Assembly (NCBI GenBank): GCA_964615145.1
Contig: CAZTOP010000044.1
Span: 1 to 24,004, forward strand
Source of the DNA: CAIVPM01 sp964615145
GTDB lineage: Bacteria > Bacteroidota > Bacteroidia > Chitinophagales > Chitinophagaceae
DNA length: 24,004 nt
Direction of reading: 5' to 3'
The position numbers and the translations under genes were made by a program. Numbering within the stretch: the first letter of the stretch is position 1; the number at the start of each line of letters is the position of its first letter. The notes under the pieces are model-generated. The model did not search any database and had not been told where the DNA came from. It saw only the letters and a program-made list of their open reading frames with translations. Below, piece after piece: positions 1 through 9,077 of this stretch.

Positions 1-9
1 TTCTTTAAT

Positions 10-48
10 AAAAAGCCACATTAGCTATAGTAACTAATGTGGCTTTTT
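10..48 (-). terminator. Rho-independent terminator of sprA
   Basis: A perfect 15-bp inverted repeat (arms 10-24 and 34-48) encloses a 9-nt loop; the core of the stem is GCCACATTAG. It lies about 12 bases past the sprA stop. On the minus strand the stem is followed by a T-rich run. The opposite strand also has T residues after the stem, so it could work in both directions for a gene to the left of the window. Confidence 0.85.
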
Positions 49-60
49 TATTGTTTTGAT

Positions 61-3000
61 TTATTGTAAGGAAACTCTTATTTGAAAACCGGCTCTTGTA
101 CTTGTTGTGGGTGCCGATGTAGAAATGTATGGAATTACTTTTCTTTGGTCGAAGAAGAGCTTTACATTGATTCTATTATTTAAAACATAATCAATGGCTG
201 GCTGTATGGTTATTACTTTTTGCCCTCCTGTTCCATATGCATTTGGCTGGTCTAACCTACTGTTGCTGGTAGATTCATCCCTCATACTTAAATCTAATTT
301 AAAGCTTAAATCATTGTCTAGTTTGTCTTTTTTGGTAATCAATCGCATTAAAAACTTAGGAAGCTTGGCTCCTTTTTTTCTAAAACTACCACCAAAAGTC
401 CACTCTGTTCCATTGGTTTCACTTAATTGATAATCTACTAGGCTTAAACTTAATATTCTACTTTTCTTATACTCAAATTTTAAGTTTAATTGATTGGTAG
501 TAGTAACATCAATTCCAATTAAAGGTTGAAATTGTTCTTGTATAGTAATATTGGGTACTAAGAAAAATGGAACAAAGTTGCCCGTATCGTTTAATCTAAA
601 TTTAGGTGCACCATACCTAAAAGGATCAGCAAATTGTAAAGCACTAGTGTAGCTGTTCATACTTAGTGTGCCACTATATTGATGGCTGATATGTATGGAT
701 GAAAATATTTTTGCCAATGCTGGGATTTTACTTAATCCTGTATAATTTAATCTCCAGTTTGGCTTTGGTAAAATACCTTTAAAAGGGTTTGTTTTGACAT
801 CTTTATTGTTTTGTGATATCAAAGAAACATCCTTAGGGTCTTGTTTGGTATATGCAGCAATAAATGCAGGAATTAATACATCTTGGCTATGTTTTCCGTA
901 ACCTTCTGCATAGCCATTTGCATCTATCTTACCTGGAGTTGCTCCTGGTCCAATTGTTTGCCAATATGGATTTGCAGCAGCTAGTCTCTGCGATATAATT
1001 GGCCTATTGGCTTCAAACTGTTTAAATGTTTCTGATACTTCGTTAGGATTGTGACTTCCAAATAGAGTGTTGAACGAAATAAATGAAACACTAAATCCGC
1101 CTCCGGCATAGGGGTTCAAATGTTGTTTTTCATTTGACTTATTTAGATTAACAGTATCCCTAAACATTTCAGTATATTCTTTACTAAATGATTTGTCCAA
1201 TGTTACATCAATTGTTAATTCTCTTACAGGTTCTAGCTGTGCAGTAAAGCTTAGTTTTTGTTCATAGTTTTGGCGGAACATTAAGTTAAAATTGCTGTCT
1301 CTGCTAAACAATCCTGCAGCAGCTTTTCTGTCAAGCCAAGCGGCATTGGGTTGCTTGCCAAAAACATAATCTAAACCAGGCTCCATACTTTTAAAATTTT
1401 GACCAAATGCCTGTGTACTGTCCATCCATCCAGGAATACGGCTCTTATAATTTTCGGAATAGTTTACCTGAACTGTTTTTAGCATTGTTAATACTTTAAA
1501 AATAGCCTGAGGTACAGCTCCAATAGCCATTTGCTGATTTTGTTTTTGAGTACGCATAGCTGCTTTAGCATCTTTTCTTTGCTTTTTCCATTTAGCTAAT
1601 GCTTCATCTCGTTTTTTTCCTGTTAAATCTTTTAAAACATCTTCTTTTTTTGGTAGGTCTTTCAATAAATCATTAATAGGTGTTGGACTCATTCCTTTTG
1701 GTAAAGGATTTTCTAGGTTTCGCAAAAACCTGCTCTTTCTATACAATTTATTTAAATCAAACTGACCTGTCATAGTATTATCTTGTCCATTTTCGATAAT
1801 ATTTCCTAATTCCACAGCTACTCTGCTTGCACCAATCCAATTATAATTAGATTTCCAAGCATATCTGGCAGTTATCCAATCTGTGATGGGGAATTTACTC
1901 AATGGTAGTGTATAGCTGGCATTTGCACTTTGGTTATATAATGTATTTCTACCACCTTTAAAGAAATTGTCTTTAACGGTATCTTTTTTTGCTTTTGTAT
2001 CTAATACGCCATTGGGTTCATCTACACGGGCATTATTAATAGCATTAAAATCCAGGTTCAGCGATTTACTTACATCCCATCTTACAGTGTAAAATCTATC
2101 GAATGTAAAATATTTATCGTAAGTGGTATCTACACGTTGAATTTTATTAGCACCCGTTAAATCTGTGTTCACAATGCGTGGAATAAATCTTCCAAACTGT
2201 CTATTAATGTCAGCTCGAACACCAATGGTTGATGGAGTTGGATTGAAATTAAAATCTTTTATCAGATTCAACCATTTACTTTTTGATTTGATGAGTTTTT
2301 TAAATGGCTCAATATATTTAGATGGTTTTTGAAAGTTGTAACCAATAGCACCACGATATTTGTCAACTTTATTTTCGGCAATTGTAGGGCTTGTATTTAC
2401 TGTTTGTGTGTATGATAAACTAACATCAAAATTGCTTATGCTCCAAAATTTTGGTTTGGCTGGTGCAGCCACTTTCATATTAGTTATATTAATTGTTTTT
2501 ATAGTAGTTTGATCTAATGCAATATTTTTTAATGAATCTTTTTGTGCCTGAGTTCCTGCAGAGTTTATTTTGTCTTTATACAACACATCTTTATCATAAG
2601 GGTCGTATTGGGGTGTTTTAATATTTTTACTAATACTTGCATAAACAGGAATAGAAAGTTTTGCTTGTTTTGGTAATAGTTTGCCTGCATCAATATTTAT
2701 TGCAGCATCTAACTGTGTTAGGTTTTCTCTGGAGCGTTCTTGTATTTTAGATTCTATACTTCCAAAACCTTGAGTGTGCATATTGGCAGACAAGCTTATT
2801 TTTCCTAAGTCTGCCAAGGTTATATCAACCCTGCCTAAAGCAGCATACGCCCCTTCTTCTTTAATATTACTTAGTCTTAATTCATTAATCCAAACTTCAG
2901 CATCAATTGAAGATGATTTTTTGCCTGCGTGCTCAACTGCTACCATAATACCTCTTACTTCACCAAAATTTGGGTTGCCAAAAACACTAATTGTTTTATT

Positions 3001-6000
3001 CCCAAACTTCTCTCTGTAAATGTTCATTACCGAAGCACTAGAGTTTGCATTTCTTCTTAGTTTCAAATTAATTAGCTCTTGTAAATCTATATCCAAATTA
3101 TTGGCAGATGGCCAAACTGTATCTGCTTGTACTTTTGAATAGTATCCTGCTGGTGTAACATTCAATGGATATTTAATTTCGTAATAATTACTCAAATAAT
3201 CTTGACCAATTCTTACAACTAAATTTAAGTCGCCATTCTCTACTTTGGTCAAAGCTTTTGATGGATAGTCTAAATGTGTAAACATGTTTATTTTTCCATA
3301 TTGTCTTATGTCCATATTCAAAGTTTTGAATACTGCACGAGATTTTTTTGGCTCTAAACCCTCTACTCGAATTGCTAAAGCTTGCTCATTTTGCAAAAGG
3401 TTTACTCCATTATTGCTTAACTGTTGCACCCTTTCAATTCCTGGTGGAATTACATAGTTTACTGGCGACCTTGAACTATTTTCTTCTAAGTTAACAGCTA
3501 AAGTGCTTAATGTACTATTGCCAGATACTGGATTATATTTTCCTGCAGTATCTACATCATAAGTAAATTGACGCCATTGATTACGAACTAAATCTAAACG
3601 TGCAAATCTTAAAGTTGCTGCACTATCCCAATCTGTCATATATAGCCTTACGAATCGAATAGATTTAAAATCAGGAATATTTCCAACTGTTTTAGTGGGT
3701 TGTCTTAATGGAACTCTAAATAAATACCAATTTTCTACACCCGTTGTTCCATTAGCATACTTAACATTAACAGCTCTTTTATCAGTTATATATTTTGTAT
3801 TATTTACATCCATTCCTGGGGCTATATCAATTTGATATTCGAAATACTGTTCAGTTTCGTTCAAAGTATTATCTCTGTTCAAATCTTCGTTATCGGGATA
3901 CAAAGTTGTTGCAGGCGAAAACTGACTACCAGTGCCAGCCACAGGAGAGTTGCCCTGTGGATTATTATAGTTTTTATATCTTTCTAAAATACCAGCACCT
4001 TTTGCATCAAAAGCTGCATCTCTATACCAAGTGTAGTTATCGTTACTTGGGTCTTTAATTATTTTTTGATAAAATTGTGAAGTCTCACCATGCTCATTTT
4101 TAACTTGATTAATATAATCTGCTCTTTTTCTTTTTTCGCCCTCATCATCTAAGCCATCAAAACCCACATCTTGATAAGGTCTATCTGCAGGATTATTACT
4201 AAATGCAGATGTAATTTGAATAGGGTTTACAGGAGTTTTACCCCAAACGCTTGAGCTATCTACCAAAGCAGGTGAAGTTGGTGTACTCATTCCATTTTCA
4301 TAAAAACGCTTACCATCTTTCAAAACATCTTCACTGATGTTTCCAAGGTTAATCATTAGTTTACCACCATTTCTCATGGAATCATTGATAAAAGGATTTT
4401 GTACCCAAAACTCAATAAATTCAAAATTGTTGGTTTCAAAATCTGTTTGATCAATTGCCCTCATAATACCACCCCATTTTTTTCTTTTTTCAGCATCTGT
4501 AGTAAATCTGCCAGAAGAATTAATTTTAGTAGCGTCTGTAATAAAATTATAAGGACCCGGTTCTCCTGGATAATAACTTAAATCAAATGTTTGAGTTTGG
4601 GTATTAGTAATATTAGTAGTTTGCTGTGGAAATAATTCATTGGTGTAAACCTGTCTTACTTTAGGATTGCTCAATTCTGCAAGATTTTTTTGTAATGGGT
4701 TGCTGCTTGAATTTTTATCTTGCAAGTTGGGCTCAATATTATACCAAGCCAATTTGGCTCTATTAAAATTATATGGCAAACTATCTGTTAGTGTAGCTTC
4801 TGGGAAATTTGGATTGCCCTGAGGAGTCGATGCTAAGGTCCAGGAAATAAGTGGGAAACGTAAATCCAGGCTGCTTCTTGTTCCTTCAAAGTCATCAATA
4901 TAAATTAATCCATTACCCCCACTTCCAATTTGTGGCGGATGACCAGGTTTAAAATAAGCAGCCTCACCATACGCTGTTATGGTACTCATTGTTTTGGTGC
5001 TATAAAATGGCAATTTATCTAACCATTTTGTAAGCTTAGGCAAATTAGATTTATAGCTAAAATCCACTCCATAAATCGTATTTCTAACTGGGTCTTCGCC
5101 AATATTCATTTTGGTAAAAAATGGACGTTCATTCAACCTTTCCATTGTGGCACCAAACGATAATTTTTTATTGGCTTTATAATCTAATCTTAACCCTAAA
5201 AATCCTTTTTGTTGAATACCAAAAGTGGCATTGTTTTCATAAGAAACATTTACAGGAACGCCAGAATTTAAAATGGCTTGGTTCAATATTTTTACTGAGC
5301 CTAAATTATAATCAATGGTATAATCTGATCCTTCAACCAATAATTGACCTCCTGCATTAATGCGTACAGAACCTTGAGGAATATTAAATGCACCTAAATA
5401 TATTTCACTTCCACTTGTTCCTTTTGCTTGACCTTGCATAACAAATCTATCAAGATTAGCATAAGTTTGAGCAATAGCTTTTATGGTATCATATAGTTGC
5501 CTAAACACATATTTTTTTCTAACCGAATCTTGCGTGTTTGCAAATGCTAATGTGTCTAAATCTGCTCCAAAGGGCTCCAACTTTGGAAGAATGATTCTAC
5601 CATATTGAGGTAATATTGTAAAGCCTTCTACAAAGTCAAACTGACCATCTGGTTGTGGATCGTTTCTATTGTTTAATCTGTCTAATCCAATTACAGAAAT
5701 CAATGGGCGTCCTTCAACAGCAGGAGAACTTTCTGGTAAATATCTGTTTAAGCCTCCACTTGGCTGATCGTATAAAATATTCAATCTAAAATCTTCCCGA
5801 CTAATGCCAACTAAATCTAAGGAGTAAACATTTTTCATCATTAATCTCCAAATAGGTAGTTTAACTCTGGCAGATGTAGCTTTCAATAATTTCAAGAATA
5901 ACATTTTTTGAACACCTGCTTGTCTTGCAGATGTATCTAATGCTACTTCTTGGCTAAACTCTCCAACTTTATAGACTTTACCGTTAGAACTGTACTCATA

Positions 6001-7476
6001 AGCAACAGCTAATACTTCATCGGGTAATAGTTGCGAGTTTAATGAAAGTGTTCCTAGTTGTGGATTAAAAGTATATTCATTGGCAGTAAGTTTACGTGCA
6101 AATGTTTTTTCAAAGTCATTTACTGGATTTAGCCCCAAAGCAATCATATTTGAATTAACCTGCGACGGTATTCTGTTATTAGGATTGCTAGCTAGTGCAT
6201 TATACAAACCATTATTTGTATTATTAGGTTGCGATTGACCATTATATGCTGAAATTAATGGATTAGTTTTATTACCAATATAATCCGCTTGTCCTTCTGC
6301 CAAATCTGCAAATGCTATGATATCTCTTGCATCTGTAGTTGCTCCATTTCTGTTGGTTACCCAAACTTCAATTCTTTGTACTTGAATTTGACTTACAATC
6401 ACTGGCAATTTGCTCATTGCCTCATTGTAATTTTTTCTAAAATGTTGGGCTACTAAAAAGTGCCTGTTTTCATCATAATCGCTTAATTTTTTTTGAAAAG
6501 GAGTAACAGCAGCTCCGCCCTGCAAAGTTTGACTTTGTCGCTGACTGCGTTGATTGGCTAATGCAGCAGTGAAAAATAATTTTCCAAACTGCAACTGTGT
6601 TTTTAATCCAAATAAATTAGTGGCACTGGGTATTAAAGTTCCTTTGGCTTCAAAGCCAATATTACCTGCTTCAATGCTTTTTAATATTTCATCTTGTCCG
6701 CCCTTGTAATCGAGTTTTATTTGATTTAAATAATCAAAATTTGCCAGGGTGTTATAGTTAATTGGAAGTTTTAATTTATCGCCAATATTTGCATTTACAC
6801 CAACATTTGCATTCATATCAAAATCAAAGCCACCTGTTCTTCTGGCTCTTTCTGGAATGGTTGGGTTATTGGTATACTGACCTTGATAGCCCATTAATAT
6901 ATCTATATTACCGGTAGGTTTAATATCTATTAATGAAGCTACAGCATTTTTAGAATTTTTAGCTGCATCATTAACCTTATTTTTTGTTTCTCCAATAGTT
7001 TTTTTTGCATTATCTATGGCTCCTGCTGCATTTGGAGCTACATTTCCTAAACCAAAAGTTCTATCAAAAAACTTGGGATATACAATAGGGTTAGGGCGTT
7101 CAGTTTTTTTATTTAAATTCCATAAAGCATCAGTTCTTTGCTTAAAGTATTCTGCCTCTTGTTGTTTTTTTCTTAGTTCATAAAACTCTTTGAAGGTTAA
7201 GTAGGTAGGTTTACGATAAGTTCTACCACCAATTTTTTCAGTAATATAATAACGCTTTGTTTTAAAGTCGTACTCTATATTCTGTTTTAGGATGGATGTA
7301 TCGCCAATGTTGAAGGTATTTTTGTTTTTCCAAGAAAATTTATCGCCATACCTATCCTCTAAAGGATATTTTAATGAATCTGAATTTTTTTGTTGGGCAA
7401 ATAAATTTTCAGATTGACACGATAATAAAGTGCCAAACAACACACAGCCAAGAGCTTTAACAATAATATTTTTCAA
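61..7476 (-). CDS. sprA: Cell surface protein SprA, T9SS outer-membrane translocon
   Basis: This 2471-residue protein matches SprA (Sov in Porphyromonas), the very large outer-membrane beta-barrel that is the protein-conducting pore of the type IX secretion system. Length is typical of the family (about 2,300-2,500 residues). The N-terminus (KNIIVKALG, a hydrophobic stretch, a Cys near residue 20) looks like a signal sequence. Long stretches of alternating polar and aromatic strands run to a C-terminus ending in an amphipathic strand (IRVSLQ). The start is TTG at 7476: an in-frame TAA lies 18 bases upstream and no ATG lies between, while the signal sequence begins directly after the TTG. It follows ruvA after a 36-base gap, probably in one transcript; a ruvA-sprA neighbourhood is recalled from other Bacteroidota. 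It would secrete cargo such as the protein at 9078-10391. Confidence 0.95.
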   Translation of the reverse strand: MKNIIVKALGCVLFGTLLSCQSENLFAQQKNSDSLKYPLEDRYGDKFSWKNKNTFNIGDTSILKQNIEYDFKTKRYYITEKIGGRTYRKPTYLTFKEFYELRKKQQEAEYFKQRTDALWNLNKKTERPNPIVYPKFFDRTFGLGNVAPNAAGAIDNAKKTIGETKNKVNDAAKNSKNAVASLIDIKPTGNIDILMGYQGQYTNNPTIPERARRTGGFDFDMNANVGVNANIGDKLKLPINYNTLANFDYLNQIKLDYKGGQDEILKSIEAGNIGFEAKGTLIPSATNLFGLKTQLQFGKLFFTAALANQRSQRQSQTLQGGAAVTPFQKKLSDYDENRHFLVAQHFRKNYNEAMSKLPVIVSQIQVQRIEVWVTNRNGATTDARDIIAFADLAEGQADYIGNKTNPLISAYNGQSQPNNTNNGLYNALASNPNNRIPSQVNSNMIALGLNPVNDFEKTFARKLTANEYTFNPQLGTLSLNSQLLPDEVLAVAYEYSSNGKVYKVGEFSQEVALDTSARQAGVQKMLFLKLLKATSARVKLPIWRLMMKNVYSLDLVGISREDFRLNILYDQPSGGLNRYLPESSPAVEGRPLISVIGLDRLNNRNDPQPDGQFDFVEGFTILPQYGRIILPKLEPFGADLDTLAFANTQDSVRKKYVFRQLYDTIKAIAQTYANLDRFVMQGQAKGTSGSEIYLGAFNIPQGSVRINAGGQLLVEGSDYTIDYNLGSVKILNQAILNSGVPVNVSYENNATFGIQQKGFLGLRLDYKANKKLSFGATMERLNERPFFTKMNIGEDPVRNTIYGVDFSYKSNLPKLTKWLDKLPFYSTKTMSTITAYGEAAYFKPGHPPQIGSGGNGLIYIDDFEGTRSSLDLRFPLISWTLASTPQGNPNFPEATLTDSLPYNFNRAKLAWYNIEPNLQDKNSSSNPLQKNLAELSNPKVRQVYTNELFPQQTTNITNTQTQTFDLSYYPGEPGPYNFITDATKINSSGRFTTDAEKRKKWGGIMRAIDQTDFETNNFEFIEFWVQNPFINDSMRNGGKLMINLGNISEDVLKDGKRFYENGMSTPTSPALVDSSSVWGKTPVNPIQITSAFSNNPADRPYQDVGFDGLDDEGEKRKRADYINQVKNEHGETSQFYQKIIKDPSNDNYTWYRDAAFDAKGAGILERYKNYNNPQGNSPVAGTGSQFSPATTLYPDNEDLNRDNTLNETEQYFEYQIDIAPGMDVNNTKYITDKRAVNVKYANGTTGVENWYLFRVPLRQPTKTVGNIPDFKSIRFVRLYMTDWDSAATLRFARLDLVRNQWRQFTYDVDTAGKYNPVSGNSTLSTLAVNLEENSSRSPVNYVIPPGIERVQQLSNNGVNLLQNEQALAIRVEGLEPKKSRAVFKTLNMDIRQYGKINMFTHLDYPSKALTKVENGDLNLVVRIGQDYLSNYYEIKYPLNVTPAGYYSKVQADTVWPSANNLDIDLQELINLKLRRNANSSASVMNIYREKFGNKTISVFGNPNFGEVRGIMVAVEHAGKKSSSIDAEVWINELRLSNIKEEGAYAALGRVDITLADLGKISLSANMHTQGFGSIESKIQERSRENLTQLDAAINIDAGKLLPKQAKLSIPVYASISKNIKTPQYDPYDKDVLYKDKINSAGTQAQKDSLKNIALDQTTIKTINITNMKVAAPAKPKFWSISNFDVSLSYTQTVNTSPTIAENKVDKYRGAIGYNFQKPSKYIEPFKKLIKSKSKWLNLIKDFNFNPTPSTIGVRADINRQFGRFIPRIVNTDLTGANKIQRVDTTYDKYFTFDRFYTVRWDVSKSLNLDFNAINNARVDEPNGVLDTKAKKDTVKDNFFKGGRNTLYNQSANASYTLPLSKFPITDWITARYAWKSNYNWIGASRVAVELGNIIENGQDNTMTGQFDLNKLYRKSRFLRNLENPLPKGMSPTPINDLLKDLPKKEDVLKDLTGKKRDEALAKWKKQRKDAKAAMRTQKQNQQMAIGAVPQAIFKVLTMLKTVQVNYSENYKSRIPGWMDSTQAFGQNFKSMEPGLDYVFGKQPNAAWLDRKAAAGLFSRDSNFNLMFRQNYEQKLSFTAQLEPVRELTIDVTLDKSFSKEYTEMFRDTVNLNKSNEKQHLNPYAGGGFSVSFISFNTLFGSHNPNEVSETFKQFEANRPIISQRLAAANPYWQTIGPGATPGKIDANGYAEGYGKHSQDVLIPAFIAAYTKQDPKDVSLISQNNKDVKTNPFKGILPKPNWRLNYTGLSKIPALAKIFSSIHISHQYSGTLSMNSYTSALQFADPFRYGAPKFRLNDTGNFVPFFLVPNITIQEQFQPLIGIDVTTTNQLNLKFEYKKSRILSLSLVDYQLSETNGTEWTFGGSFRKKGAKLPKFLMRLITKKDKLDNDLSFKLDLSMRDESTSNSRLDQPNAYGTGGQKVITIQPAIDYVLNNRINVKLFFDQRKVIPYISTSAPTTSTRAGFQIRVSLQ

Positions 7477-7512
7477 GAGAGGTGACCTTTGTTAGGTAGA
7501 GTTATGCTATAG

Positions 7513-8094
7513 CTATAAATTTTTAAGTGCTTGTTTTATAATTTCTTGTAATGTTAAATCCAAATCATTTATCATTACTTTTTTTACTGCTTTTTCTGCC
7601 ATTGGTTTTGCTATTCCTAAAGCCATTAAGGCATTTACTGCATCTTTCTCTAAAGGATTTAAAACAATGTTAACAGATTGTGTATCGGTTACAAAGTTTG
7701 AAAGTTTGTCCCTTAAACCAACTACCAACATTTCGGCAGTTTTTTTTCCTATTCCTTTGATGCGAATTAAGTCGTTAACGCTGCCCTGAACAATAAATTT
7801 TGCAATTTCTGTTGGTTTCATCCCAGATAACATCATTCTTGCTGTTGATGCACCCACACCAGAAATGCTAATTAAATGCAAAAACATCTCCTTTTCTTTA
7901 ACATCTGCAAATCCATATAATGTATGTGCATTTTCTGAGATTTGAAGATAGGTATGCAAAAGTCCCTTTTCTAATTGATTAATTGCTTCAAAAGTATTTA
8001 AACTAATCTGAAGGTCATAACCTACACCGTTTACATCAACTATTACTCTAGATGGTGATTTATCAATAAAAGTTCCTTTAACAAAAGCTATCAT
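7513..8094 (-). CDS. ruvA: Holliday junction branch migration complex subunit RuvA
   Basis: RuvA binds four-way DNA junctions as a tetramer and guides the RuvB motor during recombination repair. The 193-residue length is normal. Residues 1-62 form the OB-fold domain (MIAFVKGT, VDVNGVGYDL). Two helix-hairpin-helix motifs follow, SGVGASTA (78-85) and KGIGKKTA (113-120). After a variable linker, the C-terminal RuvB-binding domain occupies about 145-193. An ATG start at 8094 fits a TAnnTTTG box 12 bases upstream. It is the first gene of the ruvA-sprA unit and is divergent from trmD. Confidence 0.95.
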   Translation of the reverse strand: MIAFVKGTFIDKSPSRVIVDVNGVGYDLQISLNTFEAINQLEKGLLHTYLQISENAHTLYGFADVKEKEMFLHLISISGVGASTARMMLSGMKPTEIAKFIVQGSVNDLIRIKGIGKKTAEMLVVGLRDKLSNFVTDTQSVNIVLNPLEKDAVNALMALGIAKPMAEKAVKKVMINDLDLTLQEIIKQALKNL

Positions 8095-8105
8095 AACAGT
8101 ATCGT

Positions 8106-8113
8106 CAAAAATA
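8106..8113 (-). promoter_or_regulatory. Candidate -7 promoter box for ruvA-sprA
   Basis: The minus strand reads TATTTTTG, an exact match to the Bacteroidota -7 consensus TAnnTTTG. It ends 11 bases before the ruvA ATG, implying a leader of only a few bases. No convincing -33 TTG was seen at the usual spacing. Confidence 0.4.
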
Positions 8114-8144
8114 ATGGAGAAATGATTAAATAAAGTAAATATTT

Positions 8145-8153
8145 TGTGGATAA
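8145..8153 (-). promoter_or_regulatory. Perfect DnaA-box match in the ruvA/trmD divergent spacer
   Basis: The minus strand reads TTATCCACA, identical to the classical DnaA-box consensus TTATNCACA. It lies in a 258-base, very A/T-rich spacer upstream of both ruvA and trmD. The rest of the spacer holds only weak partial matches (for example CTTATCCAAT near 8255), so this is not an obvious origin cluster. It may be chance or a DnaA-responsive regulatory site. Confidence 0.3.
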
Positions 8154-8328
8154 CTTAAAATATTATCAGAATATCAAATTATTATCGAGTAATTAAACAA
8201 TTAAAATTAACTAAAGAATATCTATTGGTTGTGTTAAAAGGTTTCAGGTTTATTGGATAAGTAGAAGATGTAACAATGTTTTGAATAACTTTCTTTCACT
8301 AAAAAAATTCAATCAATTTTATTGCTTG

Positions 8329-8336
8329 TAATTTTG
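8329..8336 (+). promoter_or_regulatory. Candidate -7 promoter box for trmD
   Basis: TAATTTTG matches TAnnTTTG exactly and lies 16 bases before the trmD ATG. No clear TTG lies at -33 spacing. It may drive trmD and, 47 bases beyond trmD, the T9SS-sorted protein gene. Confidence 0.4.
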
Positions 8337-8352
8337 TGTATTAATTTTTTAA

Positions 8353-9030
8353 ATGAATATTCACATTATTTCTGTTGTTCCCGAGTTATTAGAAAGTCCA
8401 TTTAACCACAGCATATTAAAAAGAGCCAAGGAAAGAGGTTTGCTTAATATAACACTACATAACTTACGCAAATGGGCTATTAATAAACATAATCAGGTCG
8501 ATGACTACCAATATGGTGGGGGTGCAGGAATGGTAATGATGTGTGAACCTTTGGCAAATGCAATTGATGAATTAAAACAAGAAAATCATTTTGATGAAAT
8601 TATTTATGTTACGCCAGACGGGGAAAGTTTTAATCAAAAAATGACAAATCAACTTTCTTTAAAAAACAATATTCTTATCATTTGTGGGCATTATAAAGGT
8701 ATAGACCAGAGAATAAGAGACCATTATATTACAATGGAAATTTCGGTTGGAGACTATGTTTTAAGTGGTGGAGAACTTGCTGCAGCCATTATTGTTGATT
8801 CTGTTGGACGATTAATTCCCGGAGTTTTGAACGATGAAACATCTGCATTGACTGATTCATTTCAAGATAATTTATTAGCACCACCAGTTTATACCAGACC
8901 TGCAGACTTTAGAGGCTGGAAAGTTCCTGATATTCTTTTAACAGGCGACCCCAAAAAAGTAGAAGACTGGCGTTATGAACAATCTTTAGAAAGAACACAA
9001 AAAAGACGGCCTGACATAATGAAAGAATAA
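8353..9030 (+). CDS. trmD: tRNA (guanine-N1-)-methyltransferase TrmD
   Basis: TrmD transfers a methyl group from S-adenosylmethionine to N1 of guanine 37 in tRNAs, preventing +1 frameshifting. The 225-residue protein is of normal length. It carries the trefoil-knot SPOUT signatures: GHYKGIDQR (112-120) and SVGDYVLSGGE (131-141), which form the cofactor-binding knot. DSFQDNLL follows, with the catalytic Asp at 172, then YTRP (180-183). The C-terminal half ends in the usual WRYEQSLERT and RRPDI segments. The ATG is preceded by a short A/T-rich leader without a Shine-Dalgarno site. In many other bacteria trmD lies with rpsP-rimM-rplS; here it does not. Confidence 0.96.
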   Translation: MNIHIISVVPELLESPFNHSILKRAKERGLLNITLHNLRKWAINKHNQVDDYQYGGGAGMVMMCEPLANAIDELKQENHFDEIIYVTPDGESFNQKMTNQLSLKNNILIICGHYKGIDQRIRDHYITMEISVGDYVLSGGELAAAIIVDSVGRLIPGVLNDETSALTDSFQDNLLAPPVYTRPADFRGWKVPDILLTGDPKKVEDWRYEQSLERTQKRRPDIMKE

Positions 9031-9053
9031 TTTTATTAAATGAATGCGATGCC

Positions 9054-9061
9054 TAATTTTG
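9054..9061 (+). promoter_or_regulatory. Candidate -7 box upstream of the T9SS-sorted protein
   Basis: TAATTTTG matches TAnnTTTG exactly, 16 bases before the ATG at 9078 in the 47-base gap after trmD. No -33 TTG was found at the right distance. The downstream gene may have its own promoter or depend on trmD transcription. Confidence 0.3.
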
Positions 9062-9077
9062 AGTTAAATTTTTTTGT

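Noticed and set aside
194..5360. Several open frames of 60-87 codons on the plus strand opposite sprA
   Set aside because: They lie wholly inside sprA, have no recognisable domains, and their composition is that of the antisense of a beta-barrel gene.
8095..8352. Chromosomal replication origin
   Set aside because: Only one perfect DnaA box, no cluster, and none of the usual flanking genes such as dnaA or dnaN.
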